Assembly: GCA_032719365.1 (NCBI GenBank)
Contig: CM064871.1
Location: forward strand, 71,342,383-71,406,382
Source: Prinsepia uniflora
Lineage: Eukaryota > Streptophyta > Magnoliopsida > Rosales > Rosaceae
Length of the DNA: 64,000 bases
Direction: 5' to 3'
Position 1 is the first letter of the stretch, and each line of letters starts with the position of its first letter. The position numbers and the translations under genes are program-made. Shown here one piece after another: positions 57,135 through 64,000 of this stretch. Under the pieces are notes generated by a model. It was not told the origin of the DNA. It saw only the letters and a program-made list of their open reading frames with translations, and made no database searches.

Positions 57135-59669
57135 TGACAGGACCCATCCCAATCCCCCTGGGATTACCGTGGAATATGCCCTGCTCCCGTCCAACAAGGG
57201 GTGTCAGATAAGGGATAACCAAGAGCCACTGCCCAAACGGGACACCCAGAGTGTGCAAGGACCGATGGAGGAGGTGTGCAATGTCCCAGTCTCTGCTGCA
57301 ATCGCATCCGTAATCAACCCGAAGGGCATTAAAACCAAAAGCTGTGAGTGGACAAAAATCAATAAGTTCATCAAATACATTTATAAGACATTTATGCCCT
57401 CCAATAAAAACGTATGCATGCCAAGAAAACCAGTAACCAAAACGTTTGCTCAACCGAGCCATTAGGGCCTTAGCCCAAAAATCGTTAACCAAAAACCAAG
57501 TGTGGGAACTCAGCCCAAAACTGTGGAATACCACATCCAGACATACAAAACCATGTGGGCCACCGTCCAAAGCCATAAACGTAAATCCATAAATCCAAAA
57601 CCATTTAGGGTCCCCGACCCGAAATACCATTTCATAACCAATAATCCATTTTTACCACATAACACATATCCAACCGAAAAGCCATTTCATAGATTCATTA
57701 ATCCATATTTACCATTACCATCACCAGCATCCCTGATGCTTAGCGTCCCAGACGCTTGACGTCCCTGACGTCATATCTCACGGTATAATAAGCTACGCGT
57801 GCTGCCCGGGGTCTCTCCGGGTCCATATCTCTGACATCCCAGATGTCTGACGTCCCTGACGTCAATCATAGCAATCCTGCTCCTGAGTCATCATACGGTC
57901 CGGCTGCTCCGTACAATGACCCCTCGCAGGCAATGCACCGTGACTTCCCCAGTGTCCCAGACATCTGGAGGAGACCATCATATATCCTTGTATCCAGATG
58001 GTATATGGAAAACAGTTTTATTAAATCATTTCACCACATTACAATGGGCCCTTGCCCGAAATCTCCATAAAATATTACAATTCCATGTAGGGTCCCTGAC
58101 CCGAAATCAAACATAGGGTCCCAGACCCGAAATCACATTTATAACCCAACTGGGCCCCATGCCTGATTTTGTAAACCACTGGGCCCACGACCCTAATTGG
58201 TAAATCAACTGGGCCCCTGGCCCGATAACATAACTCAAATGGGTCTTAGCCCGTTTTCATAAACAACTGGGCCCCTGGCCCGATTTCATAAAGTAACTGG
58301 GCCCCCGGCCCGATTACGCACTCAAATGGACTCCAAGTCCGAAATTTCCAAAACAAGTGGGCCTCAAGCCCGAGTTCATCTTTCCAATTTCAAAACCATT
58401 TCATCATATTATTTATTAAGCCATTAAGCCATAAGCACATAAAACCACAATAAAACCGTTAACCTCGATATACGTGAAATATGGAAAATACCTCGAAATA
58501 CGTGCAACATACCCGAAATCAATACTCACAATCACCATCATAGAAATCACGTATATAAAACAAATAACACATTTAAGCATGCATAGGATTTATGAAACCA
58601 AAGTCCACTCACAGACCGTTTTAACGGTATGCCTCGATACGCATGCCACCGGCCCTCCCGGGCCTCACCACTATCACCGGGACTCCTAATCCTGTCTAAA
58701 TTATATTAGAGGGACACTAACCTCATCATTAACATCCTATCAAAGTCCCGTAATTTTCCCGAATTTTTAACTATTTTTAAACTTGATTTAAACCTTCGGA
58801 CATCCCGAACAATATCGAGACGGTGTCCGATCGACACGAAACCAATCCCAAAATGTTCGTTACATTAAATAGGACAGAAGTCATGTTGACCTCACCTCGA
58901 GATTCGTGTCCACGCGCCGTCACGCGCCGCCGTGAGTGGCTGCGCGTGAAACCCACGCGCCTGCTACAGTGTCACCAGCCTAACCCGTATGTCTAGTAAA
59001 CGGGTCCAATTAACCAGCGAGACAACCCGGTTCCATGAGGAAGGAGGAATGGGTGACATGGAGCTGGAAGGATGAAGGAGGAATGATGATGTTGTAATGA
59101 TAGTGTTGGGAGGGAAACATGGAGCTGGAAACAAGGGATGGGTGACACTTGTCACTCATCCGGAGGTGCACAGTCAATGATCACTATTCATTATTATATT
59201 ATTATTTTAATCGGAGCCTCGGTTCGTTAATTCGTTCCCTTGACCATAACTTCGTCGTCGAATCTCCGATCTCGGCATGCCGCTTGTCGTTGGATTCGTA
59301 TCGACAATACCTACGTAACGGTCCTTGGCCCTCGTCCATCGGACCTCCCGGTCAAAAAGTCAACATTTGACCCCAATTGACCAAAATTACCAAAATGCCC
59401 CTCAACTTCCGAACATCATAACTTTCTCCTCGAATGTCGGAATCGAACATGCCACCTGTCTATGAACTCGTGACATCCCGAACTACGTCACGGTCATCAG
59501 TCAAAATCCGTTTGACCGCTCGATCAAAAAGTCAACATTTTACCCACGACCAGGGGCAAAACGGTCATTTTGCACATTTTGTCCGATTGCGACCTACTAA
59601 CCACCGATCAACCTTACTAATCAAGATTAATGACTAATCTAATCCCGAAATTCGGGACGGGTCGTTACA
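57135..59669 (-). repeat. X2 5' LTR (2535 bp) with stem-loop array
   Basis: Complete at both ends, with the PBS directly adjacent. At 57460-58380 it carries about fourteen short stem-loops, such as GGGCCCCTGGCCC (58210), GGACTCCAAGTCC (58327), GGGCCTCAAGCCC (58360) and GGGTCCCTGACCC (58089). The 193-codon frame on the minus strand at 57630-57049 runs over LTR and interior and is not a gene. Confidence 0.85.
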
Positions 59670-60650
59670 TTTAGCCCTTTAGTGAGGCACCGTCGAGCCA
59701 TCGTCTGATCGCCCTTGATCTCCCCGATTCCACCACCGGGAATAGGGAACCTAATCTTCTGGTAAAGGCTTGATGTGGTTGCAAGGATCTTGTGAAACCA
59801 TGGTCTTCCCAAGATTCCATTGTATGGAGAGTATTCGTCCATGATGTAAAAATTCTGGGACGTGACAATGGGATCTGAGTGTACATCCAGCTGGAGAGTA
59901 CCTACGGTCATACTGGTTGACCCGTTGAAACCTCGGAGCGGGACAACCCTTTTTGTTGTAAGGCTTTCTAACCCCATCTTGCGCACTGCATCCAGGCCGA
60001 GGATATTTTTCGTGCTCCCTTCATCAATGTGAATCCGATCAACTTGAGCATGTGCGATCTAAATTAACACGACTAATGCATCATCATGCGGCCAATCAAG
60101 CCCTACCCTATCCTTCAAAGAGAAACCAATGACAAGGTCGTTGGCCACCCCGGGGGTGGTAATATGGGAGACCTGAGAGACGACAAGTGCATCTCGTATC
60201 TTTCTTTTCTTCTGCTTGGAGGTGGTTCCTAGCAACTCCGATTTAGCTATGATGGTGTTGATGCAGATCATCTTTGCTGCAGGTTCCTTCGGCCCTTTGT
60301 CAGCGGGTCGATCCACAGCCTTCCCTTTGATGTACTCAGTGCAATGTCCTTCTTTGATGAGATTCCGAAGATATCTCTCGAAAGATATGCATTTTCCGAT
60401 GTTATGCCCATAGCACTCGTGAAAGGCACACCACTTCATTTTATCAGCCTTCTCTTGATCACCCTTGACTGGTTCCGGCTTCTTAAACCATGGCTTGTCC
60501 TTAACTTCATTGTGGATCCGATGGACTGGCAAGGATAGCTGCAAGTTAGGCTTCCCCATAACTGGTGTTTGGGAGGGTTGTCCCGCCTTGTGTTTGTTGA
60601 GCTTTCCCGTTGCAAACTTTCCATGGGACTCATCTTTATTGGAGGCCTTA
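59670..60650 (-). pseudogene. Tat gag C-terminus and protease, broken
   Basis: The 166-codon frame 60559-60059 contains a Tat-type zinc-finger region (WCAFHECYGHNIGKC, with C44, C49, H52 and C57) followed by FERYLRNLIKEGH. After a TAG stop (60059-60061) the same frame continues into protease with HIDEGSTKNILG. The catalytic Asp-Thr/Ser-Gly is DEG here, so the active site is altered. YNGILGRPWFHKI and GEIKGDQ (59986-59670) complete the domain. X2 interrupts the sequence at 59669. Confidence 0.87.
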
Positions 60651-60662
60651 TCATCTTTATTG

Positions 60663-61897
60663 CACGTTTTTCGAGGAAATTACGGTATTTCACGTTTTAC
60701 GAGATTTGGTGGATATTGTGATTTGAACCTGGTTTTAATGAATTGACTTCGGGATTTGAAACACGATTTGATTTCAAAGAAAGTAAAAGGATTTCGGAAA
60801 AGTGTTTTCGGGCTTGAAACCCAGTTCAAAAAGTGATTTTGAGAAAGAGGATTTCGGGTTTTGGAATCGGAATTCTGGATGACGATTCGGGATTCGATTC
60901 GGGACTTGAAAGTGATTCCGGGTTTGGGTTTTGAATGGTTATTCCGGATGTCGGCTTACAGAATGATGGTTGCGGACTCGAATCTGGAAGGGATGATGGA
61001 TATGAGTTCTGGATTTGGATTCGGAATGACGGTTTTGAATGCCGGAAGGGCTTCAGACCAGTGGTTTCGGATTCGGGTTTGGATATGGATTTCGAAATGG
61101 GTTTCAAAAGGTTTTGGATTGTATTTGCTGGATGTGGTTATTGGGTTTAAAGACCCGGATATTGTGATTGACGGGGGACGGGCCCGGATTGTGTTTAAAG
61201 AGTCGGATTGAGTTTAAAGACTCGGAGTTTAAAGACTCGGATATATTGATATTTCCCTCGTAGGCCTGTTGAGTTTAAAGACTCGGATTATTGAGGCCTA
61301 GTTATTGAGTTTAAAGACTCGGGAGTTTAAAGACTCAGATAGATCCAGCAGGTTCGATGGATGAGAATGTGGTTTCAAATGTGTTTTGGATTTCACTAAG
61401 AATTGATGATAATGGTTTTCTGAGGTTTTGGACAGTGGCCCGGATGAAATGGTTTTCGGTGATTTTGGGCTGAGGCCCGAGATTTGGAAAAAGGAAAATG
61501 TGTTTGGTTTTCGTACATGGTTTTATGATATGAAATTGATATGCATGCATTGGTTTTGAAACGGAGGGTATAAATGTATGTGTTTTCTGATAACTGTTTT
61601 TGAATTTATACTTTATTTTTGTCCACTCACAATCTTTTCTTGTTTTAGATACCCTCCAGGTTGTTGCGGCGCGGGCTGTTGGTCGAGAGAGGCAGAGACA
61701 TTACACGTACGATCCACAGTAGACTCTGCGCACTCTGGGAAATTCAGAAGTTTTTGGGACAGACGGATCGAAAATTCCTTGTCCGACTTACGTGTCACAT
61801 GGAGGTTGGACATCTGTTTAGCCTTTGTGTCATGCGTAAGCCAGACGGGAGCAGGGTTTAGCCCTTAATCCCGGGGGATTAAGGGTGGGCCCTGACA
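60663..61897 (+). repeat. Left-truncated family-X LTR inside Tat gag
   Basis: It ends GTGGGCCCTGACA at 61897 like the other LTRs, with TTTTTGTCCACTCACA (61614) and GAGTTTAAAGACTC stem-loops (61141-61345). Its first 1.5 kb or so and the core gag domain of Tat are both gone. At the left junction TCATCTTTATTG (60630-60641) is repeated at 60651-60662, again a locally copied filler. No target duplication is present. Confidence 0.8.
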
Positions 61898-61905
61898 GAA
61901 GTGTC

Positions 61906-62316
61906 TCATGACATTGTTCGGCAGTGGACTGGCTCTTTCCTAGGACGCCTTTGAGCAATCTCTTGTCTTCCACGTGACGTGGAATGTCTGTCCTGCTTTT
62001 GGACTTGTCTCTCTGCTAGGAGTCGCTGCAAGAGCTCTGACTGAAGTTGAACTTGGTTGTTCAACCTTTCAACTTGCTGCGCCAAGTTGTCCTGGGGAGG
62101 TTGGCGGTAATTTTTCCCTGAGATGTCGTGACGCCCGTCTAGAAAGTCCCTTATGTCCATGTTTGCTGTGGGTTGATCATATCGTGATGCACTTCTTATC
62201 AACCTCCCGCCTGCTTGTTGTAAAGTCGAAGTTCCTTCCCCTAGCGCGGGTGCTTGGTTAGCTGGAAAGGGGAATGCTCTAAAGCTGAAGGTTGGCCTCC
62301 CTTCGAGTGTCTCCAT
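61906..62316 (-). pseudogene. Tat gag N-terminal part
   Basis: A 136-codon frame starts METLEGRPTF with a predicted short coiled coil around LAQQVERLNNQVQLQSELLQ. It runs into the LTR fragment at 61897. The upstream 62317-62659 is the untranslated leader. The main capsid domain expected next is missing. Confidence 0.7.
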
Positions 62317-62640
62317 GGCGATTCTATGGACACACGCCTGGGTTGAGTTGGCCGCTTCTCCGGAGTCTCTATGCGAGCCTCATTCCTCGTCTGAGCTTGA
62401 GGCAGAAACACCTTCTCCAACTGATCGAACGGATCGACGAACCTTAGCCATGTCGAATCAAAGAATATTGAACTGGAAAGCTGTTGATGGATGACTTGAA
62501 CAACGTTTAAAATCTTCGAACAATGTCGATGAACGACGAAGGAAGAAAGATGAACGATGAACAATTTCCTGAAGAACGATGAACACCGTTGAAGAACGAT
62601 GAACAACCGAGAGAGCTTCTTCTGAGTATTCCTCAATTGC

Positions 62641-62659
62641 TCTCAATGAAAGCACCAAT
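62641..62659 (-). other. Tat primer binding site region
   Basis: On the minus strand the LTR ends in CAACA. ATTGGTGCTTTCATTGAGA follows at once, with the TGG of a PBS one or two bases in. The matching tRNA was not determined. Confidence 0.65.
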
Positions 62660-63239
62660 TGTTGAATCAAAAATCGAACCCGCAGCGAAAAGTCCTCACA
62701 ATTCCCGCAAACAGCAAACAATTAGCTATCGTTGCCTCGATCGATTTACCCTGAGTGTTATTCGACCAAGAACACTTTGATGTCTAAGTTAGCTTTGAAA
62801 GAGGAAAAAGATATACTTCAAAGCAAAGAATCGACGTACCTTGGAAATGAAATGTGCTCCGCTATTTATAGGAAAATCTTGGGACCCTTGGAGCGTTATG
62901 ATTGGTCGGTTGAATTTTTAAGTAATAAATAATATATTATTATTAAATATATTATTTAATAATTATAATGATGGCCCGTCATGATAGTAATGGCAATTAT
63001 TATATTTTAATATTAATATTAATTGTCCGTTACTACGAATAATGGCAATTGGCTCTCGTGGAGAGTATTAATATTACGGAGATTTTAACCCGATCAAATA
63101 ACGTATTTAGCTGGTAAACAGATTATTTAATGTGCGGGTGTTTTCAAATGATCAGCGTTATTGCAGGGGCAATTTGGTCATTTTGGGAATTACGGGCCAC
63201 GTGGCAGCTCCATAATTTTCGGATGATTTGGGTTCCACA
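62660..63239 (-). repeat. Tat 5' LTR (right end, 580 bp)
   Basis: It runs from TGTTGAATC at 62660 to TTCCACA at 63239 (TG...CA as read on the plus strand) and is followed by the ACATG target copy. A plant TATA-like GCTATTTATAGG (62870-62881), also present in the left LTR, reads on the plus strand, so its use as the LTR promoter is uncertain. Confidence 0.92.
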
Positions 63240-63674
63240 ACATGCATGCTTGAGGTTTTTTCCTTTTAATAATTATGCTAATGAAAAAAAGAACCCAAAA
63301 AAAAAAGATCGAGATGATTGTTGGACGGCTTATTAGTTTGTGATTTTCCGTATTTTGTAGGGGAGAGCATTGAGGGGTGTGCGGCGAGAGAAGTGAAGGA
63401 AGAGACAGGTCTGGAGATTGAGAAGAGTAAGATGGAGCTGATAACAGCGACATCCACTGTATTGGTTGATGGATCAGGGAAGCCGCCGTGCCATTACTTG
63501 GCGATTATGATGAAAACAAAATTGGAAGAAGATGAAGAGCCCCAAAATGTGGAGCCGAACATGTGTGAAGGGTGGGACTGGTATGAGTGGGACAACCTCC
63601 CTAGACCCCTCTTTTAGCCGTTAGAGAAGGCGGTCCTCGCTGGAGTTAACCCTTTCCATAAGCGAATCATTTAA

Positions 63675-64000
63675 TTCCACGTGCCTTTCACATTGGATGT
63701 GTTAAATATAGAGTTTGTTTCTTTAATTTTTTTTTCAAGTTCGAATTTTTGTACGGAACAAACTACAGTACACATTATTGTTTTTTAATTAGTATTATTA
63801 CTAATTAGTGATATAACCTAATAATATTTCTTTTTATATACTTCGTAAAATATCTTGAATTCAATTTTCGTGAAAAATGAGATTCAAATCTAATATGTAT
63901 AACTTAATTGTAAATTGATCAAAAATCAATTCAGATGTCTTCTTGATTTGTTTGTAATTTTTTTATCTTGATTAATATATATTATTTATGAAAAAATAAT
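63675..64000. other. AT-rich 3' flank of NUDX1-C
   Basis: No gene, no clear AATAAA signal and no recognised repeat before the end of the window. It has poly-T runs and a CCACGTG G-box-like motif near 63678. Confidence 0.4.

Larger units (their letters stand above)
52091..59669 (-). mobile_element. X2: non-coding two-LTR retrotransposon inserted in Tat
   Basis: Minus strand: 5' LTR 59669-57135 (TGTAACGACCCGTCCCG to GGTCCTGTCA), PBS 57132-57120 (TTGGTATCAGAGC), interior 57134-53986, PPT (TTAATTAAGGAGGGAAGGT, 54004-53986) and 3' LTR 53985-52091. The 3' LTR lost its last 1.4 kb together with Tat RT, so no target duplication can be read. The 5' LTR has an internal deletion of about 0.75 kb relative to the 3' LTR. 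No gag or pol is seen. Confidence 0.85.
44470..63239 (-). mobile_element. Tat-lineage Ty3/gypsy retrotransposon in the NUDX1-C intron, TSD ACATG
   Basis: LTRs of about 580 bp (44470-45048 and 62660-63239) are flanked by identical ACATG (44465-44469 and 63240-63244). On the minus strand the order is LTR, PBS, gag, protease, RT remnant, two RNase H domains, integrase, minisatellite, an ORF on the opposite strand, PPT and LTR. The second, archaeal-type RNase H and the antisense ORF before the 3' LTR mark the Tat group (Retand, RIRE2 and Grande relatives). By hand I count about 36 differences between the LTRs (about 6%), mostly transitions, so the insertion is old. It is broken by X2 and by other LTR pieces. 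Confidence 0.92.
44289..63674 (+). pseudogene. NUDX1-like copy C: intron holds a 18.8-kb transposon, exon 2 has a nonsense codon
   Basis: Exon 1 is 44289-44433 (starts MGNEKA, ends HLEFG, GT donor at 44434). Exon 2 starts at 63361 after a TAG acceptor. Joined, they restore the Nudix box at residues 44-66 with all key Gly, Glu and Arg residues. The reading frame stops at TAG 63615-63617, after 133 aa, exactly where copy A has the Trp of PLFWPL. Another 18 sense codons follow in frame up to a TAA at 63672-63674. Without the inserted element the intron would be about 152 bp, like copy B. A product lacking 18-19 C-terminal residues could fold only if that tail is dispensable, and the giant intron may also block splicing, so I call it a likely pseudogene. 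Confidence 0.88.

Noticed and set aside
57049..57630. 193-codon open frame on the minus strand as a gene
   Set aside because: It runs from the X2 LTR across the LTR end into the PBS side of the interior. Its composition follows LTR repeats and no domain is recognisable.

Overview
The window is plant nuclear DNA, most likely from a Rosaceae genome and probably a rose. Three spaced copies of a small two-exon Nudix hydrolase gene resemble NUDX1, the cytosolic enzyme that in roses acts on geranyl diphosphate in scent formation. The genus is inferred from remembered protein similarity and was not tested by a search. The copies are NUDX1-A (511-2158, intact, 156 aa), NUDX1-B (40152-40763, intact, 150 aa) and NUDX1-C (exon 1 at 44289-44433, exon 2 at 63361-63674). 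Copy C carries a nonsense codon in exon 2 and a 18.8 kb transposon complex in its intron. Everything else is transposon sequence or AT-rich spacer.

Between A and B lies a nest of long-LTR retrotransposons. Element X1 (3860-20519) has two LTRs, a PBS, a short non-coding interior and a near-perfect 5 bp target duplication. Inside it are solo LTR S1 (4446-7063), S2 (11211-17397), S3 inside S2 (11326-14745) and a 0.96 kb DNA-transposon-like insert (19528-20488). Next come a probable CACTA end (near 21177) and a decayed LTR (21180-21709 and 36109-37460). That LTR is split by element Y (21710-36103), which has two LTRs, a 623 bp interior, PBS and PPT. The 5' LTR of Y contains solo LTRs S4 (22945-28640, itself split by S5, 24425-27218) and S6 (28782-31789), plus a complete Cassandra element with 5S-rRNA-like LTRs (32636-33350). 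I could read flanking target duplications for all six solo LTRs (four perfect, two with one mismatch), so the nesting order is well supported.

The intron of NUDX1-C holds a Ty3/gypsy element of the Tat lineage on the minus strand (44470-63239, TSD ACATG). From right to left: LTR, PBS, broken gag, broken protease, RT tail, dual RNase H, broken integrase, a 24 bp minisatellite, an intact 596-codon ORF on the opposite strand (47068-48858), and the other LTR. It has itself been invaded by a non-coding LTR element X2 (52091-59669) and by LTR fragments (about 45061-46690 and 60663-61897). Two junctions show deletion with locally copied filler DNA.

The least expected signal is in the 2.6-3.4 kb LTRs. 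They carry arrays of short stem-loops, spaced about 30 bp (or about 50 bp), whose stem sequences differ from unit to unit while base pairing is kept. Unrelated-looking LTR subfamilies share this design. One LTR also holds eight exact TGACGTCA palindromes within 156 bp. No bacterial-type operons, tRNA or functional rRNA genes, or CRISPR arrays are present.
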